Origin: Lithospermum erythrorhizon
Lineage: Eukaryota > Streptophyta > Magnoliopsida > Boraginales > Boraginaceae
Direction: 5' to 3'
Length of the DNA: 64,000 nt
Assembly: GCA_019722365.1 (NCBI GenBank)
Contig: JADFUC010001307.1
Span: 338,501-402,500, forward strand
Shown here: piece after piece, positions 27,191-39,589 of the stretch
Layout: the number at the start of each line of letters is the position of its first letter
How positions within the stretch are numbered: the stretch's first letter is position 1
The notes under the pieces: model-generated
What the model was told of the DNA's origin: nothing
Databases searched by the model: none
The model's input: only the letters and a program-made list of their open reading frames with translations
Translations under genes and position numbers: made by a program

Positions 27191-28803
27191 TTAATCAGAT
27201 CGTCGATTTGAGTTGGTATTTTCTGATGCCTCTTTTGAGATACGTCTCCTTGGGTTTCTTGGTTTTGGTTTTCTAGGAGAGTTTGTATTTGATGTATTAT
27301 CAAATAACTCTTTTGGGTGGTGTCTTTTTGTTTTTGATAATTCCGATGGGTCTTTAGAAGAATTATTTGCTCCAGAAGACTTCCGTTGTAATTCTGCCAG
27401 GAAAAAAAGAAGTGTCAATTTACAAAAAAAATATAGTGTAGTAGTATTTTTTATGTGCCATGAAGTAAAATATTTTATTTTAACTTAAAATGAATGTATG
27501 ATTTTATTATTCAAGTGATTTCTCAAGAAAACTATATATATTATATAGTCTCTGGTGACCTTTTTATATGAAGTATGATTTGAATTTTGAAGTTAAACTA
27601 ATGTATGATTTTATGTTGTGCACATTTCGCTTTATGGCACATCGAGTATTTTGGTAACAATGTCAATTTAAAAATCAAGTAGTGTTTTGAGTAACTAGCG
27701 GGTGGTTTAACAAATCGTTAAGCATCCTGATTAACATATTAATTTGGCATAACAATTTGAAATGTTTTAATATATGTTAAACATATACTTCCTTTTAAGT
27801 ATAGTATAAACTTGTTGTTTTCAACTAGAAATAGTTAGATGGAGTAATGGGTTTAAATTAAAATTATTTTACTTTGGAAATATAAATAAGAACAAAAGTT
27901 AATAATTGATACATCAATGAAATACAATGAGAAACTACTCAAACTAAGGTTTCATGATGTTAGATTATATGTTATAAGTTATGTAACACTTTATATGTTA
28001 TATATACTTAAGTTTATTGAAAGTGCCTTATATTTTATAAAATAATTCCAAAATTGAAATAACGACAAATGATTTTAAGCAAATAAGTATAGCAGTTTCA
28101 AACCAATGTACAGATTCCTTTATCATGACTCATCATTACTCATGAATCATGATCATTATTGATGTATAAAATTTGACATACCTTCAGAAATCCCTAAGAT
28201 CTCCGGATTTTCATTAGCATTTCCGACATTTAATCGTGTTGATTGGGATACTTCTTCCGTTGAATTAAATTTGTTCATCTACATTTAAAAATAAACATGC
28301 AATACATCACAAGAACGGAAAGAAACTAAAAACACATATATAGTGCAAAACATTTAGAATTTTAGACCCATTAATATATTGAATCAACAAGTAATGCATA
28401 TTAATCAAATATTCGTATGATTTTGTATTTGCGTAATTCCATTATTTTTTAATATGTTCTTTTGAAAGAGAAAATAATTTATTGCATATCAAGGTAAGAT
28501 TGAAAATTGTAAAGATTGAATATCATACCCAGCTTGGTGTTGATTCAACATCATCTGATCCATCCCAACCTATGTGAGACACATGCTTTACATCTGTGGG
28601 CGGATAACAACTTCTGGTTCTTTTTCTTCATGATCTATATCACCACAAAAGTACCATGTTAATGGAATTTGATGTCTCTTTATATCTTTTCTTTCTAACA
28701 TTAATATTTTTTTATGTGAAAAAAATGATGTAGGAAGGACTTACCAAATATTTAAAATATATCAAAACTCGAAAAAGCCTTCTTTCAATCTTTTAGCATT
28801 CAT
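27191..28803 (-). pseudogene. ROP-interactive CRIB (RIC) protein, disrupted
   Basis: Four minus-strand exons can be joined through good GT-AG sites: 28803-28745, 28634-28529, 28278-28182 and 27393-27191. The second encodes a plant CRIB motif ('PTDVKHVSHIGWDG'), followed by 'TPSW' and, across the next intron, 'MNKF', the hallmark order of RIC proteins. RICs bind active ROP/RAC small GTPases through this motif and steer cell polarity and the cytoskeleton at the plasma membrane. Exon 1 resembles the family's short N-terminus ('YI.NIF') but has one extra base that creates a TGA. Exon 2 lacks one base just before the CRIB, near 28600. The 3' exon is Lys/Ser/Asn-rich and meets a TAA at 27193-27191. 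The same frame then stays open to 26879, so the TAA may be a nonsense change. Functional status is uncertain, and RNA data would settle it. Confidence 0.7.
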
Positions 28804-30391
28804 ATCTCTTTGAGAATCTATCCTTCTAGCTAGATTTAATATTCTTAACTCACTTTGGAGCAAGTTCAAATAATCATGTCTTTCTTTGAACTAAATAGGG
28901 GATTAATAAACAAATACCTCATCAACATCACCTTAGATTCTCTCTTTGATAGTTTTGATTAATTTATGAAAATGGGCATAAAAGAAAAATAAAAATAAAA
29001 TAAATTTAAGTTATATTGGATAGTGAACCTCCAATTTGTTTTGTCTATTTATTAGGTAATACGGAGTATAAGTAAACTATTATGTAACAAATTAAACAAT
29101 CTTAGACAAATGATTTGAAACTAAAGCTTTTCACCATTCAATGGCAACGCATTATTAGTTTTATGGTGCACTAATAACTACCAGACATGTCTTCAGAAAA
29201 ACTAGCTGATTTAAATAAATCGTGTTTGCTTATAATTGTAATTGTAATTATACGAGTATTAGATTTGAGTTTGTAAGTAGAAAATATTTTCACATGGTTC
29301 GATATGATTGTTTATTTTATTTTACTTTTGATAAATAATGTAATTAAGTGAACAAACAAAGTATTCGCCAAGTTATAACACAAAAAATTTATCATTATCA
29401 ATGAAATTAAATCTATTAATAGTGACATAAAAAAGATTCAAAATACATCTAACATTAGTAGGAAACCAAATGATGCTACAATTATGTTTTACTCCTATTA
29501 TTTCTCGAATCTGATTCTTCCACTGTCCAATGGCCCTCAAGTATCTCTCTCTCAAAAAAAATATGTACCTCAAATATGTGAAGCGAATCCATCAGTAATA
29601 AAGTAAGTGCAATGCACATTATATTCCTTTAGGAGAATCGGTGATGTGAAAAGAGCTTCCCCAAAGGAAGTCAAGTCCAAAGAATGTTGTTGTTCTTCTC
29701 GGTTATAACAGGAAGTAATAAGGGACAAATATTTGTTTCCTTTAATAATTCCCGCCTTGCTCCTCTAACAACATTCATCATTGTAATCCAAATGGGAGTT
29801 GGGTCATTTGAGAAGCCCAATGCGTATATAAAGTATCATAATATCTTGCAATTACTGGGGTAGATAATATGATTTGTTGGTCCTCGAAATCAAGTGAGGC
29901 CTGGTTGGATTGTTGTGATCGATGCCCCTGGAAGATTTTGAATTATTGAAAATCTTGTCCTGATTTTGTGACAAGATCTAAACACTTCCGAATGGCTCTT
30001 TGATAGCAAGTGCTTTCTCGAACACAATATTGATAGTTTCGCTCGGTAATCCAATTGATCTAGAACCAAAGACAAGTCGTCAATAATGAATGGTATTTTC
30101 AAGGAGAATATATTAATTGATTTATAGAAGAGTAAAAATATTGATTATTCAAGTTAATTGTTTATTTCTATAATATACAAAACAATGAGCATTTTTATAG
30201 TACTCCTTATTAGGTATTAATTGACATAGTGTCATTTTTATAGTTACAAAAAATATGTCTCAAAGGATGTCTAATATCATTTGATATAGATGGAATTAAC
30301 AAATCTTACACTCAATAGTATTAACTGACACACACAATTTTGGCATAAATAAAAATTATGTTAATTGTAAGCACATCAAAGATACTAATAC
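28804..30391. other. Intergenic, upstream of the RIC-like gene
   Basis: This AT-rich DNA should contain the RIC promoter at its low-coordinate end. A somewhat less AT-rich patch at 29640-30100 has a 70-codon minus-strand frame I do not recognise, perhaps transposon debris. Confidence 0.5.
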
Positions 30392-31068
30392 CGATCAAAA
30401 TTTAAAAATGGACAAATATATTCGATATAACCGATTTTGGGTACCTTCAAATAATTGTTTACCGGACATTACTAAAATCGAATGAGCTTCATCGTTTGAG
30501 TTGATATAAATAGTAGCTTTTCTATTTACCATACTGGAATCATTGAGAAACAAAGAGCATTTAATGAAAGGCGTCTTTGTCTCTTCTTAAGGCGCCGACA
30601 CACGCCATTCCCCATGCAAACACCAATTCTCTATAAATACCTCATCTGGTTATTCTTTAAAGGTAATGCTTTTCTTATGACCCATAAAACTGCTAAGTCT
30701 TATTTTCCTGATAAATTCTAACTTTGTTACCTGTCAATACATCAACTCTCTGACATCGTGGCCTGTGTATCGTGAGCTTAAGATCGAGACCCGATACACC
30801 GATATTATAGAGTCAAAGACATCTAAAGCGAGTGAGTACCGTATCAAAGTGCTTTGGCATGGGTCGGGGACGCCGACTATACCCCTCTAAGCAAGCCAAT
30901 TTTCCAAAGACCCATTCCTCATACATGGAGAATTCGACAAAAGCGGCGGTCAGTTTAGGCCCCTCGACTCATCGAGTGGATAGAGAGAGAAGGATGTGAG
31001 AGAAAGAAGGATGTGAGTGAGGTGACCTCGGCTGTCCAAGAAGTGGCCTCGCTAAATTCGCTACATCA
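30392..31068 (+). repeat. 5' LTR of the Gypsy element
   Basis: It shares ordered blocks with the 3' LTR: 'ttatgacccataaaac', 'gctaagtcttatttcc' (a 'ttttcc' variant here), 'gacatcg', 'gagtcaaa(a)gacatc' and 'ggcccctc'. It ends 'ctacatca', directly before the primer site. Confidence 0.75.
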
Positions 31069-31070
31069 AT

Positions 31071-31088
31071 TGGCGCCGTCTCTGCAAG
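31071..31088 (+). promoter_or_regulatory. tRNA primer-binding site
   Basis: TGGCGCCGTCTCTG lies two bases after the 5' LTR. TGG matches the CCA tail of a tRNA, and the core is that of Tat-type Gypsy primer sites. Confidence 0.75.
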
Positions 31089-32480
31089 GAAAATAATCCC
31101 TTTACAATCACCATCGATCATGCAGCTCACGAAGAACCTCGGACGGCATAATTCAAAAGGACACTGGCAAGTCAAAGGTTTCCACCACCATCGCCGCTTC
31201 CGATAACAAGTCAAGTCACAAGAACTATGCCCTCGAATACGCCGCTATGATACGTTACAATAATCTCGCATAAATATCAAAATCCGACAATCCATACACG
31301 GATAAGTTGAATCCCTCAACTCCCTGCTATGATTTAACCTCGCATGTAACTCCCGAAAGGTCCTCCTATTAGGGAACCGATTGTGCTTATAGGAAAACCG
31401 ATCAGAGTTGGGCGTGAAAGGTCCTTCCAAGTGAGTACTGCCACAAAGATGTGTAGTCGCCTGCATCTAAACTATGTTCCCACCAGCTGGGAGGCTGGGG
31501 CAAAGAGAGTAGCAACAGTTGGTAAAAATAAGTGGATGAATTCCAGACACGCTTAAAGACATCACCCCAAATGAGAACTATCAATCACAAAGACTCATAC
31601 CATTTTCTAACCGACAAGAATGCTACTGATGCCAAGAGATTCAATTCAAATTCAAAACTTTTGTGATATGGAGACCGGCATCATCTTAAATATTTTGATT
31701 CCCAACTATCCTTTGGGCTTTCAACATGACGGCAAGGGCCAGTGGCATTCCCAGCATTGCCGGGACAGTTTTGAAGTAGCTTCTACAAATTGTCATCCGA
31801 TTCCATCACTGCAAAGATATGACCTCATGGACAAATTCGAGAGCCTCTATAGCGGCCTATGATGATGAAAGAACCCTTTGAAATACAACAGCTGGAGACA
31901 TTGGTAGTTTCGCCACCGTATTTCAGAGGCCACACCAATACCCGATGGCCAACGCTAAAAAGTTACAATGATCTGGCTCTTCCATGGATTGAGATACGCC
32001 CCTCCTATGAAAAATTGGTGTCGGAACCACCTAACACCCAAAATAAGTTATCCAAGTCAGAATCCAATACATCAAATTGAGAAGTAAGCCTCCTCTCGAT
32101 GAATACCCGCCCGCGAAAGGCCAAAAGTGGAGAGATCTTTAATCGGCGAAAGAAAATCCCCAAAGAGGGGTCGAGTGTGGGATCGCCTCCAAAAGCCCAA
32201 GGAGGGCTTATGCCTCTTCGTAAGACAGAGGCAAGGTCCAGTAGGATGAAATACGCCACAAATTCCAGAGAGTCCAGACATACAATTGGAGCTGGGAAGA
32301 ATCTACGCCAATTGAGGATAAGAGAATACTCCCAAAACCCAACAAAGGTAAAATCTCCTCGAATCGAGTGAACAAGAAATATTGTGACTACCACAAAGAC
32401 ATTTAATTAACGAGCGCCGGTTTGCCAAGTGCGTAGATTGAAAATTAATCAAACGAGGACACCGAGGGAGTTCGTGAAAA
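31089..32480 (+). pseudogene. Gypsy gag relic
   Basis: Most of the frame is scrambled, but the C-terminal end is recognisable. 'KYCDYHKD' is encoded at about 32378-32400, and frame-broken traces of 'KLIKRGH' and 'REFVKR' follow just downstream. These are nucleocapsid-proximal motifs of Tat-type gag. Upstream short frames such as 31620-31862 are plausible gag fragments without firm motifs. Confidence 0.55.
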
Positions 32481-33672
32481 GAGACCATAGCTCATCGCCA
32501 AGTGGTGGCGCGATTCTCCTCGACGCGATGTCCATCTTAATGTGCGATCGAGATGATACCCCTAGCATAACGTGGAAGCGGTAATACTCATCTCATGCAG
32601 CATACAGAGGCGCTATTACACCTCGAATGCCCGACAAAATATGCGAGAGAGGTCCGTGATATGCTTTAGCTCCTATAATCCACTATAGACTAAGAGCCAC
32701 TTCTCTCGGAATGCGAGCTCGTGGACTTGAACTTCCCCATGACGATCATCCTTCTTAGTCGCGCGAGTCCCATTTTGTAGCTGTTCCTCCGGAGGGTGGA
32801 CATTACTTGGCACCGGGCGATATTCTTTATTTGTGTAAGCTTACGATCGGGACTTCCCCGGCAAAACATTTGAAAACCGCATCTGGCCACCCCTCATCAA
32901 GGTTCACGGGCATTCAATATCTCCCCACCGAATAGCAAAATTAGACTTTACAATTGGCGGTATCTCTAACAACTAGACAATAAGATTCTTTTTACGGTCG
33001 CGATATTCCGGATCCTCTATTAACGGACCTTCTATCGGCAGTACCTCTCCTCAATGCTCTTAGCGTCAAGCTCCTCTCCAGTAAAATGAAGTTCCCTACA
33101 AGCGGAGGAGTGGGAGAAATCAATTTAAAAAGTGTGTGTGGTATGTTATCAACTCTCAATACCCAGTGGTGTTTTTATCATCTCCTGATAGAAAATAACG
33201 AGGGAAGCCTCGATACCCTATTTTAAGGGTTCAAGAAGTGGTCAGGATAACGACTCCCAAGGAAAAAGAAAAGCGATAGCACGGAGAGAGCCGCAGAGAT
33301 GAGGATCTGTAGTCTATCCCCTTTCACGGCTAACGTGTAAGTCCAAGACTTCGACACGAGACAAAGCTTCTCCCTGGTCATCCTAGACCTTATACACCTA
33401 TTGTGCAAATATGATGAGGTCTTCGCGACGGGGTCCGAGAGGATACGTGGGCAGATGCGTAACTTTCTATTCATCGCCTATTAACACGCGACACCTCCTT
33501 AGCCTATCAAAACGTAAAAAGACATGAACTTTCTAATTTTAAAAGAACCTTGCCATACAAAAAGGAGGCAAGCTGAGGGAGTCGATAATGCTTGGCTAAT
33601 TCGAGAGCTCTCGGCCCCGAACGATAAGAAGCCAATGTGGTTATGGTGAAAAAGTCCAACACAACGGAGAGA

Positions 33673-34050
33673 ATGTGCATCGATTTCATCAACCCGGCCA
33701 GTGCACGCCCAAAGAATATTATCCCTGCTGCCTAGGAAGGCGGTCGGTCAATGGGAAAGTGCCGGACACGAGGTCTTCGAGTTCTCGACCTCGAGGGCAC
33801 CACCATTCTTACTTGACTTGGGCTAATCAAGAAAAAAAGGCCTTCATAACGGAGGCCTCTATCGCTGAGAAGAATGCCTTCGGTTTGAAGAATGCGGGGG
33901 CCACCTACCAAAGAATATTGAATCGATTATTCAAAGAGCAGATTGGGAGAAACATGGAGATATATGTCGATGACATGCTTGTAAAGAGTCGAAGGAACGA
34001 ATCAAGAATTTCAAGAAACTCTCAAGTATCAAGTTATCGCGCCACGAATA
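33673..34050 (+). pseudogene. Gypsy reverse transcriptase relic
   Basis: Recognisable RT motifs in order are 'RMCIDF' at the start, 'FGLKNAGATYQR' in the middle, and the catalytic 'YVDDML' at about 33962-33979. Both active-site aspartates of the YVDD box are present. The segment between 'RMCIDF' and 'FITEA' is frame-shifted and shortened, so no active enzyme can be made. Confidence 0.85.
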
Positions 34051-34424
34051 AACCCTAAAAATGTTCTTTGTTACTTCTCGCAAGTTCAGCTTCATGATAC
34101 AATGACGAGAATCGAGAGCCCAATCCCATAACACACGAGGCACCTCGAGGATGGAGCCCCCACATCTTAAGCAAAGAAGTCCAAAAGTTAATAGGTCATT
34201 GGCGAGCTGAGCAAATTCATCTCCTGCCTCCACCGCAATCCGCCATTTTCAGAAAAATCATTGTGGCCTGGCAAAGAACTTTTCCTCTAGACTCAGAATG
34301 AAAAGCCTTCAAGAGTTACAAGATTATCTTAGGATTTCCTGGGTTACTTACAAAGCCCCGAGGAGCCTCCTCCAAGCACTGCGCTATACCTCGCCGCTTC
34401 GGCAGGGGCGGTGAGCAATGTCCC

Positions 34425-34900
34425 ATGCGAGGAGGAAGTGGGGTACTCGTAGAGGCTCTTATTTACTATGTGAGTCACGTCCTCCATGGGGCGGAGGAGT
34501 CATACCCCTTGATCGACAAATTTGTGTTTGCCATTGTCATCACCGCACGAAAGCTTAAGGCATATTTTGAATCGCATCCCATCAAAGTATTGACGGATCA
34601 GCCCATCAAGAGGATCATGTCTAACCCCTCGCTGACCGGGAGATTGACCACTTGGGCTATTGAGCTAAGTGAGTTTGAAGTCGGCTATTCCCCATACCTA
34701 ATTCAGTACAAAAGTAGAACCCCGATTTAAGTCCCTCGATGGAAGTCAGAGGTCAATTTTAATGTAGCAAACGGTAAGTGATCTAGGGCGTAAATTTATA
34801 AAAGTGGCCCGAGGGCTGTGTGTATTTCGAATATGCCCTTCGGTTCTCTTTTAAAGCTACCAACAACGAAACCGAATATGAGGCCATGGTCATGTGATTC
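34425..34900 (+). pseudogene. Gypsy RNase H region relic
   Basis: A 101-codon frame carries 'YYVSHVLHGAEESYPLI', 'VLTDQP' and 'GRLTTWAIELSEFEV', typical of the connection/RNase H module of Gypsy pol. A second RNase H-like block follows with 'ATNNETEYEAM' near 34857, where the two Glu residues lie in the usual place. Stops separate the two blocks. Confidence 0.75.
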
Positions 34901-35479
34901 AAACAGCTCAAGCACCTCTCAAGATTCAACGACTATCGTCTGTATTTATTCAAAAAAGTTAGTAATCGAACAAATTAAGTGGATACTACGGGGTGTGAAA
35001 GAGTTGTCAATTTCACCAAATATCATTCTATTGGCCTTGACAAAGAGACTGAATACATCTTGCTCTCAACACATACCCAGTCACAAAATAAACACAAAGG
35101 AACACTTCTAGGTTACCAGTAAATATTTTGAGGAGTTACTCCACGGGTCAGAAATAGGTCCGAGCATCCATTCATATTATGGAGTGTAATACCCTCCCGG
35201 TCTTGGAAGAGGTAACGTGGATCGAAAGCCCCGATAGCTCTGCAGAGATATGTCAAATGGAGAACTTCCCGAGGATGAAATAATAGAAGGAGGAAGGTAA
35301 TTAGCCAAGCTTACAAGTTCCTAACGGTACAAGATGAATGGGCAGCTTCCTCACCTTGGCCTACCTTTTTGGCGCTTCTAGGCTAATATCGACGAATCCT
35401 CAGACGAGGTACACGAAAGGATTACGAGTGTGGGCACCACATAGGTGGACATTCATTGTCCTTAAAATCACCAAGTGCA

Positions 35480-36150
35480 GTGGTATCAGTCTACCACTAT
35501 CATGAAAAAGACAATGAGCATGTGTGAAGAAGTGCGATGTATGTCGAATGCAATTGCTTCGACACTGCAGAATGTAAATGTCCCCCGTTGTTTGTCCAAT
35601 ACCTTTCAGTATAGACTCAAGCATGGGATGGCTCCCTCAAGCCACCACCAAGTATAAAGCATGTCGTCGCGGTGGACTATTTTCCTTAGTAAACGGATCG
35701 GGTTGCGCTCTCTTAGAACAACTGCCACAATCGAGGCCGGCTGGAGGAGAGTTCATATGGAAACATATTATCATCCGACACGGAGTTCCCCAGATCTTGG
35801 CTGGTCTCCGGCTGCCAACGGGCCAATTTTATCAAGTGGTCATCAAGGGAATGGGTAATCGATTGGGAATCGAGCATTTACTCTTTGTATGTTATCCCTC
35901 ACTATAATGGATGGTGGAGGTGATGAACCGAACCATATTCATGGGAATCAAGAAGAATCTCCTCAAAATGGGGTGCCAATGGTACAAAGAATACGTGGTC
36001 CACACATGGTTCACCGACGACACCTCTAACTCAATCAAGTGAGACCCCTTCGGGTTTAGTAGAGGATCTGTGAGGTCGCAGGTTAACATTGAGGTTTGCC
36101 CGCCTAATAATATCATGGCAGGTATGGTAGAGGAAGACAAAACAACGAGC
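35480..36150 (+). pseudogene. Gypsy integrase relic
   Basis: 'WKHIIIRHGVPQIL' at about 35757-35798, then traces of 'NRTIFMGIKKNL' near 35929-35960, and later 'DPFGF' mark the integrase core and C-terminal part. The D,D-35-E residues cannot be assigned with confidence because of frame breaks. Confidence 0.7.
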
Positions 36151-38552
36151 GCCTGTGGAAAATCTCGACCTGGCCATTTGTAGTTAAATAGGACGCTGAC
36201 TGGACGCAGAACATAAGCAAGCAATACCATTTTAATCACACGGGGTTGAACAGCAGCTCAAAAAAAAAGGAGACCCTAGTATTATGGGTGTTACAGAGAA
36301 TCGCCCAAGAATCGTAATGTTTCAATCCATGTGGAAGCGGTAGGTGGCTCATTGAATTAATCGAGTCATAGACTGGGGAACCTATGATTCGAGGAACTCG
36401 TGAAGGCCCCTTGATCACACCGGCATGGATTTACCCTCAAGAAATATTTTGTTCTAAGGCACTCTTTGTAATCAATGATAAGCTGGTGCGGACCCTAAAT
36501 CTTTGTAACAAGTTTCATTCGAGTAATCAAATAATAAGTTCTACTTATTTCCCCGCCGAGGGAGATCTTTATAAAATGATCTTGTCGGGCTCAAGATTAA
36601 CAAATAGTCTCAACTATTTTCTCTCTCGGCTCGTATTTGAGGACGATCTTATAAAACGACTGCCAATTGTGGGTTATCAATTAAAATAGTTTCAACTATT
36701 TCCCCTCGCCCAAACCGAACCTGCTACGGGTATCCACGAAGCCTATACGGGTAACGAAGAAGTGATGGTCACTTGTACTCCTTCCTCGGATCCGGGCAAT
36801 TAAAACCCTGGCTTGCGGTCAACAAAGCGATGCATTTGGCGAGACGGGGCTTTCGTGGAGAGGAGGTGTCGCCCAGATACCGCACGCATCGCGACCGGCG
36901 AAGAATCGCGGGGCTCTTTCTCCGCTTTCTTCTATCATCGGGGACTCCTCGATATCTCGCAAAAGTACACATCTTTTACCCCTTAACGGGTCGCTTCTTC
37001 TTCGCCTCCTCCTCATGACGGCGGATCACTGGTGGACCTTCGAATTGGTGGCCCCTCGCCGCCAGTGGAGGCCCCCCCTTCAAGCATTATTGCCTCTAGA
37101 AGCCATTTAGCCGGGGGGTTAGGGGCGATATCCATTTTAGCTGCAGGAGCAACCACTTGCAACCAAGGGAAAGACTGTTAGTCATTTGGGGTAAAGGATT
37201 AAAAAGACATATTAGCAATAAGGATTGCACCGAACCTACATTACGCCGATGGGCCGTTGGGTCCGGTAATAAACCAGTTTTACCACCACCGGCAGGTCGC
37301 AAAATGTCTCGTAGAGGCGCAGGCTGAGGGAATCCATCCACGCTTGAACCTCAGTGCTGGGAGTCCCTGCACTTCGAACTCTGGGGTGCATGCTTAGCCC
37401 AAGCAAAACTCTTCCGCTGGGACATCATCGGAAGTATCTGCAAAGAATAGATACCTATGCCAACCATGTGGGCTTCTTCCCTCACCTTCAAGGCTTTCAA
37501 AAGTACAACATGTGCCTTTTATCCCGGCCGAATGTGGAAATAAGTCGCAAGACTTCACGGACACGCGCTAACATCCTCGAATGTGTTCATGCTTAGGCAA
37601 TGGACTCTCGACTGATGTTGGCCCTACTGAATGCAAATACTGCCATGTGACTAGTCGATCGGGGCACGACTCCGATCGCATAGAGAGATTTTACAACGCC
37701 ATCCGTGAGTTCAAAACCCTTAATACTGGAGTAAATTTCTTCCATCGGAGCATCGACGGTCTCGCCTTCAAGGGGAACCCTCATCGACACCGCCGGACTA
37801 ATAGAATAATGGTCTTGAAGGTTCAAGATGGCCTGGCCGCAACCGCACCTTCATGGTTCTCGTCGTAGTCCCTGAGGTCCTTCACCTCGGCTCATTTGCA
37901 TGTGATGCCCTCTCGACACCTCCCCGACTTTCACCGATCTGGGAAGCTCGGTTTTTGGGCTTCCTCTGACCTCCCCCTCCACTCAGACACCATCCTCTTC
38001 CCTCTAGATGTAGGAACTTTGAAACCCTAATGCCTCCGGCAGATTTGGCTCTGTCAGACACCGGCAGCTAGAAACACCTCTCTCTGTCCCTCCGTGGATC
38101 CCTCGAACTTGCTCTGGATCTCCTGCATCTCTACACATTACTATCATTCCTCGTCATCAATCAGTAGAAAAATGAAAAATTTTCTTAGACGAGTAACATA
38201 CACCTAGGATTAGATGTGCGGAAAATGGAATTAAATCATTAAAACATATTCACTCCCTGCAGAGGCCACGAAGTTCATAAATCAGACTTCAATACTGGAG
38301 AAGCTCTTCTATTACGCCCAGCTGATGGGCAGTTTGTTTTTCCTCGTGAGAGTCTTCTTGCTACGACGTGTTTTCTTCTTCTCGCAGGATTGGGTAAGAG
38401 AGTACAAAGGGAAGTAGGGCTGGTTTTGCTCTAGAAAAGATGTAGTAAATAGTTTCTCGAAAATGAAAGAGTAAAAGATAAGACAAAGGGGTACCTTTTA
38501 TGGAGAGAATGGATAGAAGATACGTGTTGGTCTGGGAGTTTGGAGGCCAAAA
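36151..38552. other. Non-pol region before the 3' LTR
   Basis: This GC-richer stretch has short open frames on both strands, including minus-strand frames at 36769-36972, 37096-37341 and 37593-37826. Tat-like elements often have extra, sometimes antisense, ORFs in this position, so these may be relics of one. I recognise no domain. Confidence 0.45.
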
Positions 38553-39195
38553 GATGATCAAGTGTTTAATTTAACCTATTTAATACCGATTATTTGAACT
38601 ATTTCAAAAAATGCACAACAAACCGGTCATTATTAGCTAAGAATTGAGCATAAAAAAGAGTTTTCTTCGTTAGTCATTTCTCACCCTAACAGTAACAAGA
38701 AGATTTAATTAAAGGCCTTTTGTCTCTTCTGTGCCGACACGTGTCCCCCATAACCCATCAATTTCTAGGTAAATACCCCTCTAGTTATTCTTTAAAAGGT
38801 ATTTATGACCCATAAAACCGCTAAGTCTTATTTCCCTCGATAAATTAATATAACTTTGACATCGGAGCGATCGACATGTACTCTCTTGGCCGTGGGCTCT
38901 CAAAATAAGACGTAGACCCTCACCTGCCGACATTATGAGTCAAAAGACATCCGATGCTGCCGTGAGTGAGTGCACGTAGCTCAAAAGTTAAGCTGGGTAC
39001 GCCTGGGGGACGCGCCCTCGACCTGCTTCTCCTTCCAAAAGACTCAACAAAGCCCCTTGCATGGAGTAATTCAATGGGAAAGTAGGTTGGTGCTTTCTTT
39101 AGGCCCCTCAACTATCCAGGTGGCTGACGCTGGTAGAAGAGCTGCACTTCACCCTGCCCAAGAGAGTGGGCCTCGCTAAAATCATTTTCACATCA
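38553..39195 (+). repeat. 3' LTR of the Gypsy element
   Basis: It is the counterpart of 30392-31068. Shared blocks include 'ttatgacccataaaac', 'gctaagtcttatttcc' and the 3' terminal 'catca'. A purine-rich 'gggagtttggagg' just upstream, near 38536, is a candidate polypurine tract. Confidence 0.75.
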
Positions 39196-39589
39196 CGAGT
39201 ATGTGTTAGACATCCTCAATTGTTAACAAGTTTTGGAATTATTGTGGTGTACTTCGACAAGTATACAAGCTACTTGATCTGATAATATTTCGAAATTAAG
39301 TAGCTAAATCTATTAAACAGGTCATGCTACTTCTCATGACCTCAACAGTATATTATCTTTTGATCACTAGGGTTTGGAAAAGAGGTTTAGCTAAATCTCC
39401 AGGCACAACAATTATACAATTATCGCTGCTGCAAGTTAAAAGTCATGATCGTTGAGACTCTGCATTACAAAAGCTTGCGCAGGAATTTGTTCATGGTCTA
39501 TACTGACACTCATTGTAGGTGAAAATTATACAATATACAAACGAATATTCGTCTAGTCTTGGACAAGAACTATAATACAAGTGAACTGC
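39196..39589 (-). other. 3' flank / probable 3' UTR of VPS2
   Basis: This non-coding stretch lies directly downstream of the VPS2 stop on the minus strand. It likely holds the 3' UTR and poly(A) signal. Confidence 0.5.

Larger units (their letters stand above)
30392..39195 (+). mobile_element. Ty3/Gypsy retrotransposon, Tat-like, decayed
   Basis: Two LTRs (about 30392-31068 and 38553-39195) flank a recognisable gag-pol in the plus orientation. The order is primer site at 31071, gag to about 32480, a protease region I cannot read, RT at 33673-34050, RNase H at 34425-34900 and integrase at 35480-36150, which is the Ty3/Gypsy order. About 2.3 kb lies between integrase and the 3' LTR, as in Tat/Retand/Ogre-type elements. 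The coding frame is broken in every domain, so the copy is inactive. LTR divergence, many substitutions and indels, points to an old insertion. LTR outer ends are placed by alignment only, and no target-site duplication was identified. Confidence 0.85.

Noticed and set aside
27213..27488. 91-codon plus-strand ORF
   Set aside because: It is antisense to the RIC-like last exon and Phe/Val-rich as expected of a complement of Lys/Asn/Ser codons.
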